64,000 nucleotides of DNA, taken from Coptis chinensis. Its lineage: Eukaryota; Streptophyta; Magnoliopsida; Ranunculales; Ranunculaceae. Position 1 is the stretch's first letter. Each line of letters opens with the position of its first letter. The stretch is taken from positions 15,845,501 through 15,909,500 of the forward strand of contig CM027382.1 of the NCBI GenBank assembly GCA_015680905.1, given 5' to 3'. Made by a program: the position numbers and the translations under genes. The notes beneath the pieces were generated by a model that worked only from the letters and a program-made list of their open reading frames with translations, did no database searches and was not told the DNA's origin. This document shows positions 25,242 through 36,071 of this stretch, in pieces.

Positions 25242-25786
25242 ATGGCGAAACAAAGCGGATTTTTGTGTGGAATTGTTTTTGGAAATTTGTTTGAAAGCGG
25301 GATGTTTACTCCATTCTTTGATCATGAAATTCACTCTAGAGGATGGGAGAGTTTGTTATATGCCAATGGAGGGCTTTATTCCAAGGATTTGGTGATGAAA
25401 TTTCACGACAATGGGGCTTTAATGGCGACCATTTTGGAGTCACCGTCGAGGGTGTGCCCACGAAGTCACACGTGTTGCTATTCTCCGGGATCACGGGCAT
25501 TCCTCACGGTCGATTACGCGTCTTGACGACTTCGACAGCGATCTGGTACTGTACCCCGACTGACTTCGACCTAATGCTCGACCGCTTAATCGAGGGAGAG
25601 TACAACATCGGCGAAATGCGCGGCGTATCGGCTTCGGTCGAACGGAACGGGGTTGTGACTCAATGGCTGGGACTGAATGTCATTGGCACCTCGAAGCCTT
25701 CGCGTGACATCAACAAGACCTTCCTCCACCTTCTCGGATCCTCCAGGAATGAAAGGGTAACTTCTACATCGTTACCTTTCTTTTGA
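25242..25786 (+). pseudogene. Post-integrase ORF, copy A (plant transposon protein domain)
   Basis: It starts MAKQSGFLCGIVFGNLFESG and continues MFTPFFDHEIHSRGWESLL, YSKDLVMKFHDNG. A frameshift near 25430 moves the reading to the frame with GVPTKSHVLLFSGITGIPHG, YCTPTDFDLMLDRLIEGEY and NGVVTQWLGLNVIGTSKPSRDINKTFLHLLGSS. The layout (FF..xxRGW..L, ...GIP, ...WL..NVIG) matches the large 'putative plant transposon protein' family found as an extra ORF in plant gypsy elements. The function is unknown; some authors compare this position with an envelope gene. It aligns with copies B and C in this element. Confidence 0.65.
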
Positions 25787-25789
25787 TAT

Positions 25790-27230
25790 TATCACACATG
25801 CCACTCTTAGGTCACCCCTCTTGCCGATTTCTAGTAGCATAAAGTTATGATTATCTGGGTTTTCTTCGGTCACCCACCCCACTACTCCCTATACCACAAT
25901 ATGAGAATATGCCGGTCTTCAAGAAATGCATACGGGACCCAGGAACCCACAAACACCTAGGGCTGCCGGAAAAAAATAGCGTAGGAACCTCTCTCACCCA
26001 CCCTACTTTGATGAGGGCGCCATGAGTAAGATCACCCACCCCATAGAGGCCTTTACGTCTTTGTGAAAAGTGGTCTCGAGAGACATGTACACTCGTCGCT
26101 GTATCGATGAGATGTACCTTGGGCGAAGTTAAGGATGATATGACCACTCGCCACGAAGTTGATGATGAGATAGCATGGGCTAATTCCGAGGGAAATGAGA
26201 GCTTCCATGACTGCATTTCAGGACAATATGCTTACTTTCGCGTAATCCGTTCAGTGAATGTTCATGGCGAGCGAAGATCGATTTCAAGCTTCAGGTGATG
26301 GATACTCACGGGTGATATCCAGGGCAGTTAGCCTCCACGGAGCTCAGATTGCGACGACGTCGCGGGACTCCTGGTTCTTCTTCTACAGCCCCAGAGGATT
26401 TACGCTACAAAGACCGAGAGGATCATCGAGTAGCTAGATTTATTTTTTCGATTGGGTGTATAATATTTATATCAGATATTTTATTAACGTGTTTGCATTT
26501 TCCAGCTTAATAGTAGTTTGTTTACTAAAAATTTCTATCTTGATATATGAGCTATATCTAATATTATAGTATATAGGTAGGAACATATATTGGTAATAAT
26601 AAATTATATACATATATATAAATATATATTTTAAATGTCATACTTAAACAACAAATTTTAACGTAAACTAACGTTTTATAAAACGTTCAGAAACCGATAA
26701 TGAAAACGCATAAAAAACGGTCAGAAAACGGTCAGAAAACGGCAACTTTCTTTTTATAAATAAGTTCAACTCTTCCTGCATATTCACTCATTTCATATTC
26801 TTCCATCTACACTTCTTATTCTAAAAAACGTTTTTAGATCACTCCAAGTTTCAAGATTCATGGATGCACTAGAAAAGTTTGAGCAGCAGCAGATTGAATA
26901 TGCTACTCAAGTCTTTATGCTCGATTGTTTTATTATAGTCATGTTGTTAATGTGGCATATAGTTCTATCTAATATTTAGGTTTGTATTTAATTCCTCGTA
27001 TCATTATGTTGTGTTTCCATACCGTTGTACGTTCTTACATCTTATTGTGCTAGTATATCTACATTTTCCTTGTCCTTCTACTTTTCTAGTGTAAAAAAAA
27101 AAAGGCACTCCTTGTCACATGCCCCATTCTTCTCATCCACACTACATCCATTTTTGCGCATATCTTAGAAGATACACGTGGTCTAACTACCCTGTGACAC
27201 CTCGAAACGTATCTTTTACATTTTTGGATG
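25790..27230. other. Spacer between post-integrase ORFs A and B
   Basis: It contains the minus-strand frame 25851-26216 and the plus-strand frame 26107-26298, neither recognised, though the latter may be the tail of ORF A. An AT-rich stretch follows (26440-26680), then direct repeats of aacggtcagaa at 26690-26745 and the TATA-like box listed separately. Otherwise nothing. Confidence 0.45.
26755..26762 (+). promoter_or_regulatory. Possible TATA box upstream of ORF B
   Basis: The sequence tataaata follows three tandem acggtcagaa-type units and precedes a CT-rich leader-like stretch. Its position about 560 bp before ORF B similarity could provide a separate transcript, but a chance match in AT-rich DNA is equally possible. 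Confidence 0.25.
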
Positions 27231-27231
27231 G

Positions 27232-28350
27232 GTGCCTATTTATAACAAGGATAGACACCTCAAAAATCTAACTTCCCTTTTTCAAAATAATCTTTTTCTT
27301 CACCACTCCATCTTTAATGGCCCTCACTGTAGTTTCGCGTCTCGAAAGCAAAATTTTATGGAAAATTTCCAAAATGGTCTTTTTCATCCTTTTTTTGACA
27401 TTGAAATATTACGTCGAGGATGGTACCCTCTTTTACACCATAAGCAAGCATTTTATTCCAGAGAATTGGTCTTGTTATTTTATAAAAGCGGTTATTTCCA
27501 AAACGGACAATTCTTTGTCTGTGCTAACGGATGTGAGCATGAATTGACTATGGAAATCATCTCTGAGGTACTTCAAATTCCTATTACAAACCAAGGAGTA
27601 CACCTTCAGGATTCACCTTTCGATAATATCCGGCATCTGATGTTTGCAACTATCCTTCACGGCGAATACAACCGAAAAACCGTCGCGTTTGATCAACGAT
27701 CTTTGCAAAGAACCAATTATCTGTGATCCAATGGGTAGCTCATAATGTCCTCGGCATATCTAAGACTTCGAAATAACCAAACCCTCCTCCATTTACTTTG
27801 GGTCTTGCAGAGTAACGTAATGATTTTGCATTATTAAATTTCTTTGGAATGCGATCGCGACGTGGGGAAAAAGGCAGCTCCTTTACCAACCATTGTGACA
27901 CTTATCATGATACATTGGGTTTTTCTAGTACTTCTCCTCATACACCTCTTGAACGCTAACATTCTTACCATTCACTCAAGATGTAGGAACGGATTAAGGA
28001 CCCCCGACGTTGCAAAAGAACCATGTCGGTGCAGAAACCGAATTTAAGATTGTTCCGCGACAATATCTTCACCGAAAATGCATTATGCAACGATTTAATC
28101 CCATGGAAGGGCTTCGCTTTTAATTCAACAAGGACTGATGACATTATTCAAACGCCGTAACATTATCATCACCAACCTTCTTGAATTTCAGGACCTACGG
28201 AGAATAAACGAAGAGGAACAAGCACAATTCTTGCACAGCCACAACCAATTCTTGGCAAATCACACTCTCATAATGGAGAACCACGTTGAGATTTACCAGA
28301 CAGAAAGCAAAATGTTTGCAAACAGTCAAGGTAACGGATTGACGACATAG
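27232..28350 (+). pseudogene. Post-integrase ORF, copy B
   Basis: The open frame 27232-27726 contains FMENFQNGLFHPFFDIEILRR, GWYPLLHHKQAFYSRELVLLFY, ELTMEIISEVLQIPITNQG and a HGEYN segment, matching copy A in order and spacing (FFDHEIHSRGW, YSKDLVMKFHD, GEYN). After a stop at 27724 the reading continues in pieces (QWVAHNVLGISKTSK, against QWLGLNVIGTSKPSR in A). A later frame (28138-28350) has a helical, Glu/Asn-rich tail (INEEEQAQFLHSHNQFLANH). The true start is unclear; ATGs at 27317 and 27358 are possible. It is decayed, and its role is unknown as for copy A. Confidence 0.6.
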
Positions 28351-28566
28351 AAAATCTTATAAACGGATCCCTCCAACAAAAGGATCCTCGCCGTTATTTG
28401 GGCCAATGAAACCATTTAAATTTTGCAATTTTATATTATTTATCATTTTCTTTTTAGTTTTTAATTTTCGTATGGTAATTTGTTTTTACTTAATTATTCT
28501 CATCATACTCTAATATTTGTTTATCCTTGTCTAAACAGGTCACATTTTTTTCACACATCTTCTACA

Positions 28567-29540
28567 ATGGAAGCTCCAAAGATGATTCCAGAACAATCTT
28601 TCCATTCATTGCTGAATTCTCCGGCATATGGACATCTTTTCAGAGACTACATCACTCAAGTTGGTTGGAACTCTCTTATTCTACACCCGGAGCAGACATA
28701 CTCCCCAGGTTTGGCAACTTATTTTTATGATCACATGGAAGATCTACCAAACTGTCCCGTGGTTTCCCTTTGAATGGTTTTACACTACATTATTGGTAAC
28801 ACCCGACGCTTTCTATGAGCCAACGGTGGCTATGGCTCTAGACCTTCCCCTCTCCGGTCAGGTCTCCCATTCAATACATGATAGAGAATGACTTTAATGA
28901 CTATTCTAGGGAAGATTTCGCTGCCGGTATGGGGATGGCTTTGCCCACGCCAAAGAAGCGTTTCGCCGCCGCCGATGGCCGGACTTCACTATTCCACTAG
29001 CCAAGATGACCATGAATGTTGAACTGCCATGTTATTTATTCTTCTAAACATCATGGGGATTGACATTTTTCCATCTGCATCAAAGTCAAGATGTAAGACA
29101 TTCCATGCATTGGCCCAAAGAACATACCACCTTTCGACATTCGTAACTAGTAATTGAGAATCTTAAGAAGGCTGCTCGGTCTTTTCGGCAACACTATATC
29201 ACCCCGCCCGATTAAAGATGCGAGGATAGTGCAGACGTACTTCCCTCAGTTTGCGGCCACCTTTCAGGACTGGGTAAAGGTCGACTCTATGTGTCCAACA
29301 AATAAGATAATTCGTTCTTTGTGATTTTGGACATGGTGACGCCCTGCAAGGTATCTTAAAAAAGTTCGTTCTTTCCCTAATGATGATAAAATGATAGTTC
29401 ATCTAAACAATGTAAAGAAGAGGAAGTGGAGTGAAGTCTAGAAAGCTATGATAGATTGGCGGGATGTAAGGGAATGACATTTCTACATGGATGAGGCAAG
29501 GATGGACTATCCCCCAGTTCAAGGTTGGGGCAATGTGAGT
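28567..29540 (+). pseudogene. Post-integrase ORF, copy C
   Basis: It starts ATG at 28567 (MEAPKMIPEQSFHSLLNSPA) and contains YGHLFRDYITQVGWNSLI and YSPGLATYFYDHMEDLPNCP, the same scaffold as A and B. A frameshift near 28760 moves to the frame with VTPDAFYEPTVAMALDLPLSGQVSH. Similarity becomes faint after about 28900. It is the most diverged of the three and much broken. Immediately upstream, 28365-28560 is an AT-rich gap. Confidence 0.5.
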
Positions 29541-29544
29541 TGAT

Positions 29545-31298
29545 GCATGTACATATTTGTTTTCCGTTTTGATGTGAAATAAATAAATAACCTAACGGTG
29601 TGCTACTCTAACAGTGTGTTTCTACTTTTATGATGTATAATATATAGTGTGTTACAATAAATTTCTGTGGAAGATGTCAGCTAGATTTTTGCTCAAAGCC
29701 TCTCAAGTATACTCTTTCTTCCTCTTAACACTTTGAGGACACAGTGTCCGACTGTTTGGGAGTGGTGAGAACCTTTTGCAAAAATTAGGCATGCATAGTT
29801 GTATATAATTTACTTAATATCTAAATAAACGTATTTAGTGACAAATTCTCGTTTCCCTTCTATGATGAAAAATATTTAGAAATCTTACCCTAGCATCAGA
29901 ATTAGAACTTGTTCTTAGAAATTTAATTTAATATATATGCAATAGTTTTTACATCTTTTCATGAGCATTCATGCACTGACTATCATTTAATGTACACAGC
30001 AGTAAGTTTCTGGGACCTACGGTTAGACAACTTAGTTTTCATATCCTGTAAGAATCTAACCAAAAGCCTCAAAATGTGTGATATATGAGTAATGACACAG
30101 AGGAGTAGTTCTTCCGAATAGAGAAGTTCACACGCCTACTTACTTGATCACTACCCAAATCCCTAGGCAGAATTTAGGCCTTCTTTGGATCGATATAGCC
30201 AAAAATTCACACCTGTAAAAAAATTACCGCTTAGTAAGCCTTAATGAACCTTTCATTAATCCTTTCTACTTCACATAAAAAATCATTACCCATCTAGTAA
30301 ACCACAAATAAATAAGCCTACCTAGATGATGAGTATGAGAAATAGGATGAAGTGCACAAAAATGAAGAGAAAAACCTTGTCAACTTAATCAAAATCAGTT
30401 ACTGTTGCTTTAAGAAAAGAAAAAGAAAATAGAAATATGTTTCCAAAAATCAAAAAGAAATATCAAGGTTAGAATTCCCCCAAAAATCAAATTAAAAAGG
30501 GAATACAAAAGCTTGAAAAATCCAAATATAGAAACCCATGTTAGAAGGGGAAAGAAAATAAGAATTCTCTAGTATAAATATCTCGAAGACCTTATTCTCT
30601 CATACTTATCATTTTTTTAATTTTCCATTCCAGTTCTTTTACACTACCACCTAAGCCCCATAACACCTAATAAAGACCTCTAGCTCAATTAGGAATAAGA
30701 TAGTAAGATAATAAGTAGTAGTTTTGACTTCTCGACCCTCGGCTCCTCACATTGTCATAAGTATGTGAGGAAGCGTGTGCCCACCGCACTAGAGAGATAA
30801 CGGCTTGAGTGGAAAAATAAGAGAGAAATTGTGTTTCGACATCGCACTGTGAGAACCTACTTAAGGACGCTATCCAAAGGATCCGTAAACGGCCCCGCTT
30901 TCAGACATTTCATTATTAGATCACTGCATGCATGCTCCTACGTAGATGTTTTGATTTATTGTATGTATATTAACTTGAAATTCGAAAGAATTAAATCCTT
31001 GTTTCCGGGCTAGTGAGATGTCTAGATACCGGAGATTAATTAAGGAAACAAGCCTTTGTTACTAAGTCGTTGTAGTATAAAATGAAGTTTGTGAGTATCT
31101 TCTTTGGAAAACTCTCACGAGGTTATAACTCGTCCACTAGGGAATTCCTAGTGGTTCAAGGCCTTGTTGCATACACTGGTCAATGCAACCGCGACTCGCG
31201 AAATGAGATTTAGCTTAGGATAACACATTTTTGACCACTTATCGTTTTAATGTCTCTTCTTTGCTTGAGGACAAGTAAAGTGCTATTTGGGGGTGGTG
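29545..31298. other. Athila-like 3' untranslated spacer and polypurine tract
   Basis: Mostly AT-rich non-coding DNA. At 29725-29770 a motif ctttgaggacacagtgtc precedes tgtttgggagtggtg. At 31265-31298 a similar gcttgaggacaagtaaagtg precedes tatttgggggtggtg, which directly abuts the LTR and serves as the polypurine tract. The earlier one looks like a second, displaced version. A TATA-like agtataaatatc lies near 30570. The short ORF 30831-31013 is not supported. Confidence 0.5.
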
Positions 31299-31994
31299 TG
31301 ATAAGCACCCAAAACTGTAATATTAAACCCCGAGAGACATAGCATTTTGGTCGATTATGTGTTTAATAATCATGTAATAATTATATTTTCATACTTTTGC
31401 AGGTTTCCACAATTAAAATGAATATAATGATAAAACATGCATCAAAGTACGGGAATACTGGAATATTTGAAGTTTCTCACTCAACCCCAGTGAAGCCCAA
31501 CAAAGCCTGACTAAAGCCGAAGTTTCCAAAAGAACAAAACCGGTCAGAGTAAGATTACACATATAAAGAAGCAACAAACTTCCAAGCTCAAATCGGATAA
31601 ATCTAGATGCCGACGTTGCCTAGTGAAGCTGCCATAGCGACCGGTAATTTAACTCGCTAGCGACGTAAAGTAAGTAAAAATGCCAAAATCGACACCGCCA
31701 CTGGACATACTAAGTGGACCCACTCTGCGGGCCCAAAGGCATGACGAGTCAGCATAGGCAGGTGGCAAGTGATGAGTTCAATTTGGTGCCACCTTGTAAG
31801 AGGGAAGACACGTACCAATTCAATGTTTGAATTGAATTGGGCTAAAAGACGAAAATAAAACATATAAAGACAAAACCTTATAAGCTAAAGGACAAAATTT
31901 AATACGGTTAAAACAAAACTTTGATTCTCAAAATTTTGAACAAATCAATTAGCTAACGAACAAAACTCAATTAAGGCTTCACAAGACATCCGCC

Positions 31995-32002
31995 TATATA
32001 TA
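31995..32002 (+). promoter_or_regulatory. TATA box of the 3' LTR
   Basis: The octamer tatatata is followed by gagggggtcgcc, about 700 bp into the LTR. It is placed as expected for the retrotransposon promoter, though as a 3' LTR it would drive outward transcription into 33000 onward. Confidence 0.45.
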
Positions 32003-32910
32003 TGAGGGGGTCGCCTTCATTATTTCCCCTTCAGCATTTTCATGCTTTAGCATCCGCTTAGCTTTAGTTCGTTTTCTTTTCAAGGTTTACATTCTCATCA
32101 TTTCCATTTCAGCAGCTTAAATACTGTAAGTTATTTTACCCTTAATAATAGTCATTTCTTTTCTAGTGTAATTCCTGTCCTGTATTTATTTACTTAATGT
32201 ATACAACAAGTTTTATTATTCCTTCTATGACCATGAGCTAATCCCCTTCGTGGGGAGGGTTATCTTTTCGTGTGAAAATCGGATTGACTCTTTAATATTC
32301 TAGAATCACTACTTAGGATTTAGGCATAGATTAGACATCCGGTCCCAAAATGATGAGATCGTACCAATTTGAGGCGATGATGTCTGCAGTCAGCCTCGCA
32401 TAATCTAAAATGTCTAGCGACTTCTGCAGTGTCGACGAGCTCTCTAATTTGTCCAAATTGATGTGAAATTGAGCCAGAGCTGAAATAATATACACCAGAG
32501 ATGAGATATTAGTTAAACTCCTTATGCTAGTGCAATCGACCTAGAGATATGGGCACGCTAGGGATCAATATTTTGACGCCGTCTCCCAACACGCAGGGGC
32601 TAATTAGAGATGTAGTGATGTGGTAGTAAACCTGTTGAAAAACGATTCTTGCATGAGCATGATTAAACTCTCCCCTGTTTCTCCATCTTTGTTTACCTAT
32701 ATCAAAATCACCGTAGTGATTTACATTAATTGCACTACCGTTAATTTAATTAAATCCAACTAAAAAACCTAAAATCCTACTCACCAAAAGTTGTAATTCC
32801 AGTTGTGAATCTTTTCCGAGCCCTAAGGTTTGGACGATCCCTTACTCGACCTATCCTACCAAACCCACATGAGTAAGGTAACTTGAATAAAACGTACGAC
32901 TATACGGACG

Positions 32911-32974
32911 TTGGACTTTGGACTTTGGACTTAGGTCTTTGGACTTCGGACTTTGGACTGTGGACCTCGGACTT
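32911..32974 (+). repeat. GGACTTT heptamer tandem array
   Basis: About nine imperfect units of (t)ggacttt, including ggacttt, ggacttc, ggactgt and ggacctc variants, at the probable end of the LTR. Confidence 0.8.
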
Positions 32975-32984
32975 AAGAAAATAA

Positions 32985-34592
32985 GTAATTGAAATCAATA
33001 AACGTGCATTATGAAGGTTTTATCGATTGGCTATCTATTTAAAAACCTAACCATTTAAGGGATTGATGTAATCATCCTATTTTTTTACAATAATAAAAAT
33101 CCTATTATCATTTTCTTTAAGTATTAGTGTATTACATACATAGGTTCCAACACAAAAATGTTACCAAATATCATTGAATCAGATCATTTATATATTTTTG
33201 ATCAAGAATGTGTTGCACTGTTGCTTTAGTTGAATATATTGTTCATTCCGCCAAGGTTTTCAAGGTACAGGGATTCCTCTTTTTGCAATTCAAATTCGTA
33301 TATCTACTTAATCAATTGTTAGAGTATTGGAAAGCTTGGTTATTGGTGATGAGAAGTTTGGAAACCCATTTTTGGGCAGACAATGACGTAGTAGTGGAAC
33401 CGTATTCAGAGGAAAAAAAACACAAAGCAGGTCATAAAAGAGGAAAGGTCACAAGATTGACTGAAAGCTTACTCCTAGTGTTGAAATTAGGAAGGGTTAA
33501 GTAGTATTACACAGTTGGTACTACAAATTACAAACCATACAAGATGCCAAGGGCATCATCGATGTTATGTGTCATGGTAGAAATAATTCCTATGCTCATA
33601 CGTTATTGTTGTTTGGTAAGTGACATTTCAATACATCATTATTTTCTATATGTAGTTTGAGATTTGTATCGTATGGTATGAATTGAGTGTAGAACAAAGA
33701 GGTGGCAAAGGATGTCTCAAAATGGAAGATTACTAAAGAATATATATAGATAATCCGGTAATATGATAAGAGATGAGTCGGATTAACCTAACAAGGAATA
33801 TAATAATATAAGAAATAGAATTGGGAAATCAAGTAAAAGAAAAAGGAAAAATGCAACTTAAAAACCCTTCAAACCCTAGTTTTCTGATTTTCTCTAAGAT
33901 TCAAAAACCAGATCATGTCTTTCCCGTTAACCAAATATTCTCTCATCATCTTTATTTATTAATTAGGCGCAGTGAAATAAATAAATAAATAAAATAAAAT
34001 CTCACCATTTTATGTTAGATTTTGATAATTTGGGTTCAAGCAAGTTAGACTTTAGAGATTTGTTTCCACTTTTGATTTTCTGGTGACAATTTAAGGGTTT
34101 TGGTGACAATTTGAGTTTTGCGAAAATTTCAAATTTGATCAAATTTGATTTATGTCAATTTAGGTGACTTTAAAATGCATGGGCACTATTTTTATCCGGT
34201 TTCGCACGACAGGTCTGGTAGACTTGCACAATCATTCGTACTCACATCCCTATGGCTAGGTAAATAAATTAAGAAAAATGTGGTTAGTTTGATTGAAATT
34301 AGGTTCATCCATGTGGCCAGTTTGATTGAAATTATAGGTTCATCCAGCCACCAAATGATTTTTCATATATATATATATTTTATTTTATTTTTTTCCTTCT
34401 TTTTTCCTACTTAGTTTAGACTTAAAAAAGACTTACAGTTCATCCCAAGTTCCCAACTAATTAATATATTCCTAGAATGACCTAGTGCATGACCTTTAAA
34501 TGTCATTAAGGGTCACCAGTTCTAGGAATCTAGTTTCTATTGGAAGAGTTTGATGACGGTCACCAGTTGTTTATTTTTTCTAGTGTCCAATT
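32985..34592. other. Gene-poor AT-rich region
   Basis: A 98-codon plus-strand frame at 33208-33504 is open with a Lys/Arg-rich end, but no motif supports it as a gene. The rest shows short direct repeats (gtttgattgaaattaggtt near 34286-34335, ggtcaccagtt at 34512 and 34559) and simple AT tracts. Confidence 0.45.
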
Positions 34593-34940
34593 CATAGTTA
34601 GCGATTCGGCGAATTATTCGCGAATAATTCGTTTAATTCGGAAAACGTTTAAAAATATCGTATTTTTCAATGGTACGGAATAATTCGTTAATTCGACAGG
34701 AAATTATTAATTCTCGAGTTATTCGCTAATTATTCGTATTTTCACTAAAAGTCTGCTGTCAAATTTTTTATTTTTTATTTTTTATAGCTTCGTATTATAC
34801 TCGAATTACTTACGAACCGAACTTTTACCGTTTCCGTATTTTATAATACGAATTGAAAAAACGAATTCTTATCGAACCTCAAATTTTATTCGAATATTTT
34901 CCGTATTGAATTTTTGCCGCATTACGAATTGCTAACTATG
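34593..34940. mobile_element. MITE-like palindromic element
   Basis: The 348-bp, AT-rich element starts catagttagcgattcg and ends with cgaattgctaactatg, which are inverted copies with one mismatch. Its interior is filled with aattattcg/cgaataatt repeats that can fold. The sequence gtgtcca occurs just outside both ends (3 bp away on the left, directly on the right), consistent with an imperfect 7-8-bp target duplication as made by hAT elements. No coding capacity. Confidence 0.6.
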
Positions 34941-35068
34941 GTGTCCATGGCTCCATACTAGTTAATCTATGAGTTGTATTAGACTATAAGGTTCATTGGC
35001 ATATGAAATTTTCAATAAAAGACGTGTCTTATTTATCAAAGTGATCATTATATAGACCATGGTTTTAG

Positions 35069-35164
35069 AGGCTTATAGGTATTCAGGCTCTTCATTAAGA
35101 GATTGTTAGTGTAATTAGGCTCATAGGTATTCGGGCTCTTCATTAAAAGATTGTTAGTGTAATT
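35069..35164. repeat. 48-bp tandem duplication
   Basis: Two units (35069-35116, 35117-35164) that differ at a few positions, each containing aggtattc, ggctcttcattaa and gattgttagtgtaatt. On the minus strand they give a repeated NYTNNLLMKS peptide in an ORF I do not regard as a gene. Confidence 0.8.
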
Positions 35165-35753
35165 ATCAAACTCCATTATAAGAGACAATGCGCACAATGA
35201 AAATGTAGTTCTTATTGTAGAGATTTTAATTGTGTACTCTTTAGGTCGAGTTCTCCACGTGACCGTAGATAGGTTTAGTTGACCATCCGTTTTTTTTTTC
35301 TTTGCCCTTTCTTCTTCCTCTTTAGTGTAACGTACTGCATGGTCTGCAAAGCACATAAACTATAGAAACTATTCACCAATACAAAGCCTAGTTTCTATTT
35401 TGCTAATCCAAATATAAAAGGAAGTAGTAGCTGAAACCAAAATAGCAACGTATAAGGTAAACATTTTTTGTTTGCACTCTTTAAAAAAATGGATTTACAG
35501 CTGTTGAAAACCTCCAGTGCCTGGTACATGAGTAGAAATCAGGTTCACATTCTCAATAAGCTAAAACTTCAACCTAGCCAACCTATTCCAAGACCAATGA
35601 AGAATAGCTATAGTACAGAGATTGTACAGAGAGAGACCACACAGATTGAACGTTGTTTTTTAAATAGCTCTCTCTTGGCATAATCTTCCCCATCACCACT
35701 TTCTTCACTACCTTTCAACCTTTCTTCTTCATTCCTAACCTTTCTTCTACTTC

Positions 35754-36071
35754 ATGGCTAATACAATCAAAACCTGGTTAGTTTACTGTCCTCTTATTCA
35801 ACTCATGTTAGCGTTTGTGTCCCTCTTGGGTTTTATCGATCATTTCGGAAAGTTTGCAGTTTGGGGCAAAATCGTCAGTCTCACTTTCAGTTGCATATTT
35901 GCCCTAACAAGTCTCGTATGTTTTTGGTTCAATATGAAAGAATGGTTACAATGGATAGAGAATATAGGGATTCTTGTTTTAGTGGGATGTGATATAGATG
36001 GATATAGGGGGGTGCATGTGGGGGAGGTCGCACCCCCTGAGATTAGAAAAGCTCCACTACCACATAACTAA
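35754..36071 (+). CDS. Small two-helix membrane protein, unrecognised
   Basis: The 105-codon frame starts at ATG 35754 after a leader rich in C and T (35690-35750) and a possible TATA-like tttaaatag near 35660, a plausible plant 5' region. The product has two hydrophobic segments, about residues 10-27 (YCPLIQLMLAFVSLLGFI) and 38-59 (KIVSLTFSCIFALTSLVCFWF), then a short Trp-rich region and a third weak hydrophobic stretch (IGILVLVG). The last 25 residues (from CDIDGYRG) may be read-through into unrelated DNA, because gatatagatggatatagg looks like a break. I do not recognise the family. It could be a fragment of a larger membrane protein gene. No transposon domain adjoins it. Confidence 0.4.
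   Translation: MANTIKTWLVYCPLIQLMLAFVSLLGFIDHFGKFAVWGKIVSLTFSCIFALTSLVCFWFNMKEWLQWIENIGILVLVGCDIDGYRGVHVGEVAPPEIRKAPLPHN

Larger units (their letters stand above)
18254..32980 (+). mobile_element. Athila-like Ty3/gypsy retrotransposon, 5' LTR not found
   Basis: Domain order on the plus strand is gag, protease, reverse transcriptase, RNase H, integrase, three copies of a post-integrase ORF, a polypurine tract and an LTR. The pol wording ([52 protein letters not shown]) is that of the plant Athila lineage. All genes carry frameshifts or stops. The 3' LTR starts at 31299 with TGATAAGC directly after a polypurine tract. The left limit is only the start of detectable gag similarity. Confidence 0.85.
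31299..32980 (+). repeat. 3' LTR of the Athila-like element
   Basis: It begins TGATAAGCACCCAAAACTG immediately after the polypurine tract, a typical start for Athila/Tat-type LTRs. A TATA box (tatatata, 31995-32002) is followed by a GC-richer stretch and a T/C-rich leader, so the U3/R boundary probably lies near 32020-32030. The 3' end is uncertain; I place it near the heptamer repeats at about 32910-32980. No second LTR copy is visible in the window. Confidence 0.65.

Noticed and set aside
25242..29540. Post-integrase ORFs as envelope genes
   Set aside because: No signal peptide, clear membrane anchor or cleavage motif seen; the plant transposon protein domain is a better description.
35048..35356. 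Minus-strand 102-codon ORF with repeated NYTNNLLMKS
   Set aside because: Product of a 48-bp tandem duplication in AT-rich DNA; no leader, no homology recognised.
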